Assembly (NCBI GenBank): GCA_964036155.1
Contig: OZ038423.1
Coordinates: 1,488,001-1,552,000, forward strand
DNA from: Diploscapter coronatus
Taxonomy: Eukaryota > Nematoda > Chromadorea > Rhabditida > Rhabditidae
Direction of reading: 5' to 3'
Length of the DNA stretch: 64,000 nt
Shown: piece by piece, positions 22,165-33,394 of the stretch
Layout: every line of letters begins with the position of its first letter
Position numbering within the stretch: the first letter of the stretch is position 1
Translations under genes and position numbers: made by a program
Notes under the pieces: model-generated
What the model saw: the letters and a program-made list of their open reading frames with translations, nothing else
What the model was told of the DNA's origin: nothing
Database searches by the model: none

Positions 22165-25100
22165 TCAACTTTTTAATACAGAAATCCTCACGGAAGCTAG
22201 TTTCTTCGCTCCCTTATTAGATTCAGGCAATTTCGTCAATGACATTGCTTTCTTCAACGGTCTTCGAGCGATGCTCGCCCTAACATAGGCCAGAGGGTTT
22301 ATCATAGATTCATCACCTAAAATTAGCATTTTTCTTTCAATTTTAATTTTGGTTTACTCGAACTAGAATCAGCCCCCTCTGCTCGTTTAGGAAGTGGCGG
22401 AGTCAGAGAGCGCGTGGTCTGGCAGGAATTCATCGAATCGCTAGACGAGGTCGAAGGCTTCTAAAAAGTCAACTTGGACACCACGAGACACGAGATATTG
22501 AGAAATAGCGTGGGAAAAGAAGGCCTACATCTCCATGTCCTACCCTAGCCCTATACTATTTCGCGCTATGTCTCGTGGTTTCGTGGTCTCGTGCGGTTTC
22601 CAAATAGCCTCTAAGAGTTGATATTGGCAATGACCGACAACTCGGGACGAAATAAATGATGCGTACAAATTCGACTATGCAAAGCGTGCATTGCGTATGC
22701 ACAAATACTCGTCTACCTCATTCCTTGAGCATGACGCAATAGCGTAAAGTCGGCTGTAAATAACGGGCTAATTACCGCACGTTAAAGGTTCATTTCGTTT
22801 ACTAATTCATCTCAAGCAATCGGCTATTGACAATGCTCGTTAGTTTTAGGGCAATTTGAAAATAGTTAATATCGTTTAATTGCTGCACTACATCCTAATT
22901 TTTGTAGCGCTTGCTAGGGGAAAGTCTCAAGTATAATTTGGCAAATGTAACGGTTGTAACTATTCCTCCCAGGCTGATCTTCGCGAACAGTTCCTTAGCA
23001 ATGTATAATTTTACCAGTGTGTTAGCGCTAATCTGCCTAGGAAGTGGAAGTTGAGGTGCCATAAATCGGGGTGGAGAGTTCGTTCTTTTCCGAATCGAAA
23101 TCTTCGACCGCGCATCAGAGCTTAGCGATTCGTTCGATGATCTAAAATATTCGAATTTTCACGATATTTGAAGGCATTTTGGTGCACCTAGCACTTTCCG
23201 AATGCGATAACGAATTGTCCCTGATGTGAACGAAGACGTGTTTCGTCGTGAATGCTCCAGAGGAGCTGCTACTTTTGCCGACTAAAATTTAATTAAGTTT
23301 AATTAATTTATTGAAAAAAGCAGGCTAAAATCTGAGATTTGAATGCTTATGTTAAATTTGATTGTTACTCGGAGTAAATTTGAACTATTATGCTAATTTT
23401 ATGAATATCATGCCTGGCGACATTCGCGCTGTCGCTGCTAGCGCTGCTTCGTTTCGCTTCTGGAGCTCGGCACTGTGAACGGCGATTAGATTCTTAAACT
23501 TTCTTCATTTTTTCTGGATGTAGGAAATTTTTATAAGGGTCCACTCAGATGTTAGTTGTACAATGCAAATTGTAACTCGTTTGAAATAGCATAGGAAATA
23601 GAAGAGAGCGCAAGAGATGATACAATCTAACGTAATCACGTTCTCTATTTCCCATGCTATTTCGAGCGAGCTGTAAGTTGCATTGGCGACTAACGTCTGC
23701 ACGGGACACTAACTTTATGCGTCGAAACCGCCGAGGCTCGTCGATCGTATTCTTTCATTCGATCTTGTCTCCTATTTACTGCGGTGGATATACCTAAACG
23801 TTTAAATTTTGATAAAAATCCCATTTCCGACTTACCGTCTAAAGGACTCGGCTCCCTTGGGGATTTCATTTCCCTTCTCTCGTCGTGTTTCTGGCTACTT
23901 TCGAAAACTTTCTCATCGTCAGTCTCCTTACTTTGCTCGCCCTGTAATTATAATCATAATTTTACTTAAGTGGTTTAAACTCGGGGTAAAAAACAAGCTT
24001 ATAGTTCAAGGCTATATAGTAATAAACTCAAGCTAGTAGTTCGAAAATTAAGTTCAATCAAAATGCTTAGGATTTGTTGAATTAATTTTGTACCTGCTGA
24101 TAACCGTGAGTAGCTTTTTCGCCGTCGTATTTCTGAGTTTAAAAATCGAAATTTAAAAAAATTCAAACAACGAAAAATCCTACAGAAAACGATCCTCTAA
24201 TCTGAGAAAATAGGCTTCGTTTGAACGCTAGACTTGGAGGCTGCAGTGTCACGTCTTCTTTCAGCTTTATTAGTCCTTGGGGCGGTTTTTCAAATAGCTA
24301 AACTTAAAGGGTAATAAACTAATTGTATTATATTTAAAATGCACGATTTTCTCCCTTAGCGGATCTTGGCTACTCGTCCCATTTACAGCCATATCTAACG
24401 AGGGTGGCATGTCGTCTAATTCAGACATGGATTCGGTTGACATAATTCTAGTTTGATTTCCCTAAAACGTCAATTTTAGATTCATTAGTTTATTTCGTTT
24501 AAAGGTAACCATTGCAACTACTTTTCCAAATTGGCAACTCAAATTACCTGATTTATCTCATCCATCTCTAATCTTAAAGCTCCTGTGCTGCTGGATTTTG
24601 GAAACTCCAAGTCCTAATGTGTTTAAATTATAACTGAAAATTAAAGCTAAAATACTGTATTTGAATCCCTCTCAGCTAGATTAATACTGGATTTTTGCTT
24701 GAATGCATGAATGAATCTCTTAGCTCTGCGCCAACTCTCTTGTCGGTCATTAATCGAATCGTATGGGGATGAGTCCTGGAATTGTGATCATTTTCATATA
24801 GCTTTGCAGACAATTCATAAAAGTGGTACGTAATACGGAAAAAAGTTAAACATTTTTATTGCTGATGTCGAAATCTGAGAGGCGTGCATTTTTAGTGGTT
24901 AGAAAATCGAGTAATAATACGGGAAAAGGAGAGAGACTGGCCTAAAATCGCTTCTTTCTCTCCCCATTTTCGATCTTCCAGATTTTGGCATCAATAGTAG
25001 TAACTCGCAAACTATTTCATTCGCTTTTGCTGTACTACTTTGAATAAATACCTCTTTGGCACAATACATGCCAATTGACGTTACATCAATATATAAAAAC

Positions 25101-28095
25101 AAAAAAAAAGACATAGTAGTTCCGTAACGATATTAACGTCGTTTCTAATTACCTGCATTGTGGTGAAGTCCACCATCGACCTTCCTTTAGGGTTCGATCT
25201 CAATGAAGATCGGCCGGGGAAATGACTCCGTACTCCCGAAACCGAATTATCTGATCTTCTTCTAAAATCATAATCTTTACTATTTAAACTCAGCTTTAAT
25301 ATAGTTTAGTTTAAGTTATTCCTGTTCAGTGTACCTAACAGAATGATCCAAGTCAAACGCGAGCATATTGTAATTGTCCATCGATTGTTGTTGTTGGATG
25401 TATCGCGATCGGTCTAAATTTATAACCGATGAAAGTTTGATATTTAAGTTGTATTAATTACATGTTAAAGGCTGGCTGACAACGAATCGATTGACATTCA
25501 CATATTCTGGCAGACTTATGCTGTTCACATTCGGGGCTTAAGTTATCATTTAAAAACACATCAAGTTAAATAATTGAATCATACTGCTACTCATACTGGA
25601 GTGCCGACTCGTGTTCATATTCATGCAGTTCACATAGTTCGGGTTGCTATCCATGCCATCATTGACATAGTTCATGTGATTTGCTTAATTTTTAAAATAA
25701 TAACGGTAACCTAGATAATTCGCTGCTTCATTACCTACGAAGTGGTATGAGAAAGCATCTCTCCCTAATCTTACCCTATATACCCTTAAACGTGGAGCAA
25801 CGAAGTAACGAATTATTCAAATTGCCAAATAGCATAAATTTAAATAGACTGATTGTTTGAACCTGCCGCAGTTGAATATTTCTTCATGGGTGTATCGGAG
25901 GCGGAGCCGAATAAGCTTGGTTTTGATTGACTTGCTTTTATCGTTTGATGCACGCTTTGGGCCTTGGAAATTTTGCGGAACAGCCCGAAATTCTGGAACA
26001 TTCCCGTAAAGGCATCGGATACAATAGACGAGGTTCTCCTTCTTCTGAAATTATACATTATTTAATTCAGATATTTCCAGACCTAGAGGACGATCGTCAG
26101 CGATCACTTGCGACCTACCCCTTATAATATTCCTATGTTATTTTGTATCTTTAGCCTAAAATTTTCTCCACTCATAATGAAGCCATAACGTAAATTTCGC
26201 TTGTGCGACCTATCCCCCATATATTTTCTCCGACTGACGAAAGTACTTCCTAGGTCTGGATATTTCAAAATAACAATTTACTTTAGCATTGAGGATTATG
26301 TCTAAACGAAACCTGATATTTTAGATCATGTTTTAACAGACTGATGAAATCATTTATGCAAATATCACCTTTGCGGAGCGACATTAGGAAGCCAAGGACC
26401 TTCACAATGGTTCTTCGTTATGTAACTGTGAAGTCCGTCCATCTAAACAAATTAATTAGCTTCTTGGAAAATTCATAGAGTTAAAAAATGCAATAGTATT
26501 GATAAATAAAAGTGAATGAATCTTCTATTAATATCTTAATTAGTTTTTTTTCGTTTATCTTCTTACATTTAATGCTGCTAACTGAACCGATCTCAAGAAT
26601 AATGCGATCTGAGGACAGAACAATGTTATGGATCCGCTTTTCTGAAATTGCCATCATTGAATCCGACCACTGTGCTGAAGGTAAACGAAAGGGAAAAAGA
26701 CACAAGATGCGCAATTCTCTCATTGATGAAACAATGTTCGTTACCCGACGACACATTGCACACAATTGATTCTGCTCGCCTATTAAAAGTGTTATAAATT
26801 AATTGCGTGCAGTATGCCGTCGGGTAGCGAGCATTGTCTCACCACTGCGAGAATTGCGCGTCTTGTGTTTTTCGCCTTCTCTCGTTTATTTTCAATGCAC
26901 AATAGTCCGGAATCCGGATTTCAATAATAATCTTGCTGTTTTAAACTCGTTGTTAGCTTAATCTCGCGGTATATATGTTAATGGATCATATCTTTTCAAC
27001 GGCAGTTTAAATTAATCGAGGTATAAAATATTGCATAAAATAGGCACCTGGTGATACGACATGGAAATAGAGTGATTTTCTACATCACCGAAGATATTCA
27101 AACTATTGAGATCAGAATAGAACACGATTTTTGGGGGCTGTTGGGAAACTATCGCTAAACGAGAGTCCTGAATTATAAATTTCACAAATTACGTTATTTT
27201 AAACTCAACCTACATGCAAATGACATCTCACTTCCCGATTTATCAAATTAAATGATACTCCAGGCAGGTTGCAATTTCGCATCTGCATATAATATAAGGC
27301 GCCTAATATATAAAATTTAAATATTCAAATAAAAAAGAATTACTTTCATGAAAATTCTGTCTCAGCCAAGCATCCCATTGAATCAATGTGGATGAATAAT
27401 TAAATGCCAAAGTAATGGCTCGAGATTCGGTGATAATCGATAAAGTGTGGGTCTGTTTTTTAATAACAGCGCCTAAATTTTGATATTTAAGTGGAGGAAA
27501 GCTGAAAAGTAGTAGTGGGTAGTAATAAGTAATGCACGAAATAGTATGAAGACACGATAAAAAAGTAGTTAACCTATTTTGCCAAACCCATACTGTTTCG
27601 TAGACTAATTCATTACTACGTTTTTTTTTCCAGATTTTGTCTTTTAAATTGAAAATAGCCATTCGAATAACCTTTCTCAATCCCCACATAGTTATGCAAC
27701 ACTATCGCTTGATGCTGTCGATTTAATCTTCTATCTCGACGATTTTTGTACACCGTTAGCAGCGCTTCACAAACATCCGACGGCTTCTTGCACACCACGA
27801 TTCGATTAAGCCACTAAAAGGAAGGAGGGATATATTTTTTAGGTCGCATATCCTGTTAAAATTCTTTATGCCCAATTAGTTTTATAATTTAGTCAAGTTA
27901 AATTCCATGAAATTTGTTTTTATTTTGAATGTTAAAAATCATATGACCAAAATCTATCATTAAGAAGAACAGGTAAAGTAGGCGAATTTAAAATATTCAT
28001 GCAGAGATATTTTCCCATACCTGCCCATCCTGAAATATCCTGCATCCCGATTCGATGTCTAACCCATTATTATAGACACGGACTTCCTCTTTCAT
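22165..28095 (-). CDS. PH and PTB-like docking adaptor of the IRS/Dok class
   Basis: Twenty-one exons in phase: 28021-28095, 27672-27813, 27344-27472, 27214-27302, 27048-27167, 26369-26442, 25863-26044, 25585-25683, 25462-25536, 25334-25412, 25153-25261, 24656-24775, 24548-24613, 24345-24461, 24184-24297, 24094-24132, 23836-23941, 23188-23281, 23015-23141, 22358-22460, 22165-22316; 736 aa. Residues ~20-115 read as a PH domain (CRIFQDGQ..., ending LIQWDAWLRQNF). Residues ~116-210 read as a PTB-like fold (NLPGVSFNLINREVRCHLH, then IVFYSDLNSLNIFGD). The long Ser-rich tail holds YVN at Y276, Y287 and Y315, the GRB2-SH2 type of site found in IRS and Dok proteins, plus YNML and YVRA. Inferred role: a membrane-docking substrate of a receptor tyrosine kinase, possibly insulin-receptor-like. 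C. elegans IST-1 or a Dok protein would be the natural comparison; I do not claim orthology. The start follows a TTCAAG acceptor by 9 nt. Confidence 0.75.
22473..22612. repeat. Family A hairpin, CACGAGACACGAGA subtype
   Basis: GAGACACGAGATATTGAGAAATAGCG pairs with CGCGCTATGTCTCGTGG. A second copy of the same subtype with the same end (GGTTTCCAAATAGCC) lies at 60821-60955. In the last long intron of the adaptor gene. Confidence 0.8.
22622..22852. repeat. Family B MITE in an adaptor intron
   Basis: TTGGCAATGACCGACAACTCGGGACGAAATAAATGATGCG at the left, CTCAAGCAATCGGCTATTGACAAT at the right. Confidence 0.8.
23547..23702. repeat. Family A hairpin, GACGTTAGTCG subtype
   Basis: ATGTTAGTTGTACAATGCAA...GAAATAGCATAGGAAATAGA pairs with TCTATTTCCCATGCTATTTCG...TTGCATTGGCGACTAACGT. 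Confidence 0.8.
24893..25005. repeat. Family H dispersed repeat in an adaptor intron
   Basis: GGAGAGAGACTGGCCTAAAATCGCTTCTTTCTCTCCCCATTTTCGATC is repeated, slightly changed, at 59300-59365 (GGAGAGACGGGTCTAAAATCCCAACTTCTCTACCCATTTTCGACC). Confidence 0.7.
26150..26290. repeat. Family E-related element in an adaptor intron
   Basis: GTGCGACCTATCCCCCATATATTTTCTCC...GTACTTCCTAGGTCTGGATAT recurs at 45865-45940 (GTGTGACCTACCCCCCTTATAG...GTGCTCCCTAGGTCTGGATAT). Confidence 0.65.
26665..26880. repeat. Long hairpin in an adaptor intron
   Basis: GGGAAAAAGACACAAGATGCGCAATTCTC pairs with GAGAATTGCGCGTCTTGTGTTTTTCG, and GTTACCCGACGACA pairs with GCCGTCGGGTAGC; loop around 26760-26800. Single copy in this window. 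Confidence 0.8.
27515..27618. repeat. Family A hairpin, GTAGTAATAAGTAATGC subtype
   Basis: GTAGTAATAAGTAATGCACGAAATAGTATG pairs with CATACTGTTTCGTAGACTAATTCATTACTAC. Lies in the intron between the second and third adaptor exons. Confidence 0.8.
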
Positions 28096-28906
28096 TCGAT
28101 ATGACTTGAATTAAGATGCCATCAGAATAAGTCAATAAAATACGTTGCTAGAAGCGAAAAAATAGGGATGTTAGATGTCAGACGATTTTGACAAAAACAA
28201 TCACATGAGAAATGGAGAGTTAGAGAGACAGAACAGTGAAGAAAGAATTTTCAGAACCGGACTGGGCAAAATATCGATAAGAAAGGAGAAGAAAAATGCA
28301 GACTTGATGGAAAATCAATTCTTTCAAACAAGACAGGCATAATTACCACGCTCATCACTTATCATTAAAAATAGCTACACATAATCAATAACAATATCTA
28401 TTTATATATACGATTTTGCTTACTAACTTTATTAGATGTCATAGTTATTACGAGATGTAATGATAAAAATACGTGTATGTATGTCTATAATTGGATTGAA
28501 CTTCAATTAGTTTTTCTCCTTTATCTGACAGTGACCCACTTAAGTGAGATTCCTTCATTTCCTTCAATCAGAAAAATCGATGAAATTAAAGCGATAGGCC
28601 ACAAATATTTATTGCCTGAGACTATTTGTCGTACCCGAATTAGGACTAGTTAAAAGCAATAGTAAATTGGAATTTTTTTAATAAAAAAAATCACAAGTTT
28701 TTTCCGAAAAATTAACATATTATGTCAGAACATAGTGTATCATCCATAAATTCTTCGAGAACATAGTCGAAGCAGCCTTTATATGTTACTCTAACAATGT
28801 TCTAGAATATTTTCTGGAGAATTCATTTTATTTCTGAAACATGGACAAGGATTCATTTCAAAACTTTCTATCATGTTCTAGAATCTTTTATAGAAATTGA
28901 ACTTTT
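28096..28906. other. Intergenic region between chemoreceptor stop and adaptor start
   Basis: AT-rich; no gene seen. Near 28795-28912 the motif TTCTAGAA(C/T) recurs four times at 40-50 nt steps (ATGTTCTAGAATATT, ATGTTCTAGAATCTT, TTTTCTAGAACATGG). Confidence 0.4.
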
Positions 28907-31552
28907 CTAGAACATGGTAACTGTGGCCTCTCTGGGCTCAATCCTACTCCTGGGAGTGGTCGTCCGACTTCCAGAGGCGAAATGCATTGGGGAAGCGGAG
29001 GAAAGACGGACTTGGTTCGCGGCATGACGACGTCTTTTGTTGCGAAAGCATCGACAGCCAATTATTGAAAGAACATGATTCTGAAGGGATTTCGAGAAAC
29101 AGAAGATCAACCACGCGGAAATCGAACCGTACAAGTCGTTCAGAGCGTTGTAGATTAGGTAAAATACCTGGAAATTAAAATGGAGTTTAGATTTGAATTA
29201 AAAGATTCGCGTTTATAAATAGAAATATGGCACTAAATTTGGTATTTTGACAGCTTGGAAATCTCATTCCTCAAGTGGTGCGAAATAGTGAGAAAAGAAT
29301 CGTTTTCCCTACCATCCCTCACCCTATTTCGTATGGCTTGAGGTTTCCAAATAGCCGATACTTTAGGTTAAGTATATGTGAAATAAACCAGAATGTATCT
29401 GGTGAAAAAAGATGTAGTGAATTGAATTTTATGGTTCCTAAGTAAAATATTGAATTTTCGACCAACCCGAGTATTGATATACTTGTTGATCGCGAAGGCA
29501 TAGACGATATACACGTAATATAATATCTCGACAAAGCAGGTAAAGGACGAAACCAGCGAAAGACTGCTTTCGTGACGCGCTTTTTCGTTCAGTCGAGAAC
29601 TCGATGGCTAAAATTGATTATTCAACAAAAATCCAGGATAATTATTCGTAGTCGAACTTCTAAATCCACTAAAATACTTCATGGGTTCTATTTCTTTTTT
29701 GGTTCATAAATTTCATTTGCTCATCTCGCGTACGGCAATCCCTATTAATGGGTAATATCTACTCTCAAAAGTATATTAAGTACACATTATATTTATTTAT
29801 TGATCTAAAATGCATTGCATCCGCACCGTGAATTTGATTTTGTACTTTGTCTTAAAGACGAAAACCATTGAACAATTGATGCAGATGATAATTATGACGA
29901 ATATGGTATCTAAGGTATAGGCCATCATGAAATACCGTCCCCGAAACTTCATATCCTCGAATTGCATATAATATCTGAGAAAACTCGTCTTTTGTTGATT
30001 TAATACTTTAATTTACCCATTATCCTGCTGTTTCCAATAGAATTTCTGCGGTATCAAAATGCTACCTATGATTAACCCAATACCTAGCTGAAAAACGAAT
30101 ATTAGATTCGACCATTTTGAAGCCCATATCTTAAAGTTTAGCTTAAAAATTCAATTTAATTGGACACTTATACTCGTTTATGCCTGATTGGAGAAACGAC
30201 TGCGGTTGCTCTGTTTAAGGCTAATATTGTTACAGTGCACCCTATAAATTTAGATAAATTATTAATGGGAATTAATAAAGGAAAATTATGTAGTATAACA
30301 TAACTAGTTTCCTCATTAATAAAAGTAGTACGATAAAGTCGGCAAGAAAAAACTTCATCAGATTCTAGATATGCAAATTTTATTAGCATATGTCGAACTA
30401 CTTTTATTAACTTACATATTCTCGAAGTTTTAAACAATATTGCTCTTTTATAGTTTACCTTGTATGCTCCTAGTCGTCCAAGCTATAACCAAATAAACAT
30501 GTCCTAGCGTGGTTCCTTTCGATAGGTAGAAATCAATGAACCAACTAGATATTTATGGAAATTTGCAAGGTTTAAATTAAATTAAGGGGTTAAAATACCT
30601 TCGAGCAGGAAATATCGCGCCTAAGTAATTATTCAACAATGCTATCATATCGACGGTAGCTCCGACTAAGAAAATTCGATAGAACATGCCTAAAGTACTC
30701 CTCTTCACCCAAATCTGGTCCTGGCTCTCATTTTTCTCGTTTCTTGTCGTGAATACACGACTTTCATTTTATTTGGTTTGAATTAGAATGGAAGAGATAA
30801 TGTTATTTTACTTTTTCCTTTCTCTCTCTAATTCAAAGCATTATCTCTTCGTATAATAGTCTCTCCTATCGAGCCACATTTTTGTGAGCGTCAATGGTCA
30901 ATAGATACACGCACCACCAACTTTTAATATATTGTTATATATCGTATTTAAAAAAAAAATATATATATATATATTCAGTAACGCTTTAATTGCCTAGGTT
31001 TAAGATAGCAACTAAACACGTCAAAGTCCAGCAATCAACCACCCATAAGATCTATTACTTCTTGCCACAAGTGTTCCTGTTCGTTTCTTCGCACTCGCTC
31101 ACTTTCAGACACTTTAACTATAAGTTTTTGAAGTAAGTTATGCCAAAAATTTTCCTAATGAAGAGAGTCAAAATCTTGTTACTGGTTGATTCCTTAACTC
31201 TCAACGCACACTACCACTGCGCTCAGTCATTTTACCCTACTCGCCTTCTAATGTTTGATGCCTCAAGGAAAAAAGGAGCGCGAGAACGCTTGAAAATGAG
31301 AGAGCGAGTGAGAAGCTCGAAAACTGAGAGTCAGAGCCAGATTTGGATGGAAACGGTATAAGTAATTTTGAAAGTTAAAGTAGAAAAAATGCACTTACTT
31401 TTATACGTAGTTTTCCTTAGACTAATTAGAACGACGATCTCTAAGAAATACAAGGGCAACGTAAAGACCACCATGGTCATCATAGAATAGCTGAGTAAAG
31501 CTTCGATGTAAGGAAACCAATCGGGTAATGTTCCATTCGCAGGTGCTGACAT
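28907..31552 (-). CDS. Nematode seven-span chemoreceptor (Srg-superfamily-like, Srv type)
   Basis: Exons read: 31399-31552, 30599-30720, 30459-30544, 30174-30241, 30017-30087, 29827-29974, 29467-29607, 28907-29167; about 350 aa. Seen: hydrophobic segments in every exon (TM1 SMMTMVVFTLPLYFLEIVVL; later FVIIIICINCSMVFVF; CFVEILYYVYIVYAF; LYGSISAWLIFCF) and LALNRATAVVSPIRHKR in the place of the DRY motif at the end of TM3, a form common in nematode Srg-superfamily receptors. It would sit in the ciliary membrane of a sensory neuron and couple to a G protein. The start lies two bases after a TTATTTCAG acceptor. The cytoplasmic tail is basic (RCFRNKRRRH). Exon 1 leaves phase 1 but exon 2 opens only in phase 0, so a short exon between 30721 and 31398 was missed or there is an error. 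Family-level assignment only. Confidence 0.8.
29246..29356. repeat. Family A hairpin in the last chemoreceptor intron
   Basis: GGAAATCTCATTCCTCAAGTGGTGCGAAATAGTG pairs with CACCCTATTTCGTATGGCTTGAGGTTTCC. Confidence 0.8.
30311..30417. repeat. Family C element (TTAATAAAAGTAGT ends)
   Basis: TTAATAAAAGTAGTACGA...AGTCGGC mirrored by GTCGAACTACTTTTATTAA. A shorter relative is at 44880-44946. In a chemoreceptor intron. Confidence 0.7.
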
Positions 31553-33394
31553 ATCTGAAATAAGTATTTTCTCCTAGAAAAGGACTAATTAAACATTCTT
31601 AAATTGAAATTATGGACTAAAAGTGTATAAATAACCGATGATATACAGGTAAGATCAAAATTGGCGGATATAGTTCCAAGTTATTCTTAAAGAGTGACTG
31701 ATCTTACAGCATTTCGTAAGCAACAAATGCGAATTATTAGCCTTCTTCGTGCCGTTTGAATTTAATTTTTTAATTATCTTCACCTGCTATGCGTAAAATT
31801 CAATATGCAATTCTCCATAAATGGCTCGATTGAATTAATTGACTCAATAAAAATGGAGCTTTTTCAAAAATTACATCGGACTCTGCTTATAGGAAATGGG
31901 GAATTGAGTGGTGCTCACAGCTTAAACGCTCCATTCTGATAAAGCGAGAACACGCAGAATAGGTCAATTAATTAAATTAGCTAGTAAAATAGTAAGTATT
32001 AAGCTCATTATTCAAAAAAGTCAACATCATATAAGATGCAGTACTGTAAAGCGATGATAATTGGACTGATAGTTTTTGCTTGCTACTTATCGCTTTTTTT
32101 ATTAATGAATTGCGAGAATAGCCACTTTATTAAGTGCAGCTGGTCGTTATTAATGATTTGTGGTTCTATTTAAAAAGGTACGGAACTTAGATGTTTGAAT
32201 TCGGGAAAACATTCAATTAAAAGGGGTGTCATTTTTGAAATATTATTAGAGTTGATACAGAACAATCAATCAAAATAAATATATTCAAACGCCAAATTTA
32301 AGTTTATAAGATTTGTTTCTAATCGTTCATGATCTAAACCTATGACATGCATGATTTACAATCGTCTGAGATCTGAGATATTCTAAGGGTTTCACGTGAT
32401 ACTCTTCATTATAGCCGAAATGATTATTGCCAACGAGAAATCTTCCTATTTATGCCAAATTTTACTTTTTGGATACATTTTTGCACATAAAAGGTGACCT
32501 GGGTTGTAAATAAGATTTTTGTGAAGAACATTTTAAAAAATAAAATTTTCTGACTGAAAAATCGGGAAAATTCGTCACCCAAATGAACACAATTTCGCAA
32601 GTGAAATATTGCTTGTGCGTAGTTGCGTGCGGCTATTTTGTTCTGGTTTTTTTTGCATAGAGCCATTTTATCCAGTTTATCGCCAATAGGGTTTTTCGAG
32701 ATATTTTAGGTTTGAAGGGTATTTCCTTCACAATTTTTTATTTCCAACTACCACAAACACATTTCTGCAAGGGAAGGAGTTTGGGACCCTATATATGATA
32801 TCCACTTGTCAAATTGGATACGTCCTAATATCATTATCGACCGACCATTGAAACACTTTGTCTAGTTGTCCAAATTTTCGGTGCAACTTTGACACATTAA
32901 TTTGTCCCTTTCTAGAATAGTCATTCATCACTTTGGGAGTGCAAAGAAAGTCGATTCTCCCCACACATTCCTTCCTTTTTGCCCCTATTTCATCATCATT
33001 ATCACTTATCACAACATACATCTCTGTTCGCTTATCAGTTTATCAATTCCCCCTTCCTTCTTTATGATAACTGTTTGTGATAAACCCCTCCCCCTCGACA
33101 TCATCAGAATCACGACTTTTCCACGCGCACGCGCGTCTTTTCAGTTGCTGATTTCATTTCGTCTAGATTTCCCGAATTTACGAAACTCGCACTCTTCAAA
33201 CACTTTATATAGGCAAAAATAATTTATTTTAAACTACGTCTGTCTTCTAAAGTGGTTATATTTCCAACACAAAATTTCTTCTGACTTCTAAAATATCTAT
33301 TCAGAATATATCTCTACTTTCTAGATCAAAAACTGTTCTAACTGCTAGAAATTAACATATCGTCATTTATAGAAAACGATATTTTTGTACTATT
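31553..33394. other. Divergent intergenic region, chemoreceptor to DDAH-like gene
   Basis: 1.8 kb AT-rich spacer that must carry both promoters. Small open frames at 32424-32666 and 32809-33021 (minus) and 32902-33222 (plus) have no recognisable motif and were not accepted. Confidence 0.4.

Noticed and set aside
21041..28095. Operon of the adaptor and forkhead genes
   Set aside because: The gap is ~1.1 kb and each gene has its own SL-type acceptor; nematode operons usually have gaps near 100 bp.
28913..29023. Plus-strand open frame with a signal-peptide-like start (MVTVASLGSILLLGVVV)
   Set aside because: It is antisense to the well-supported last chemoreceptor exon, short, and has no splice or poly(A) context.
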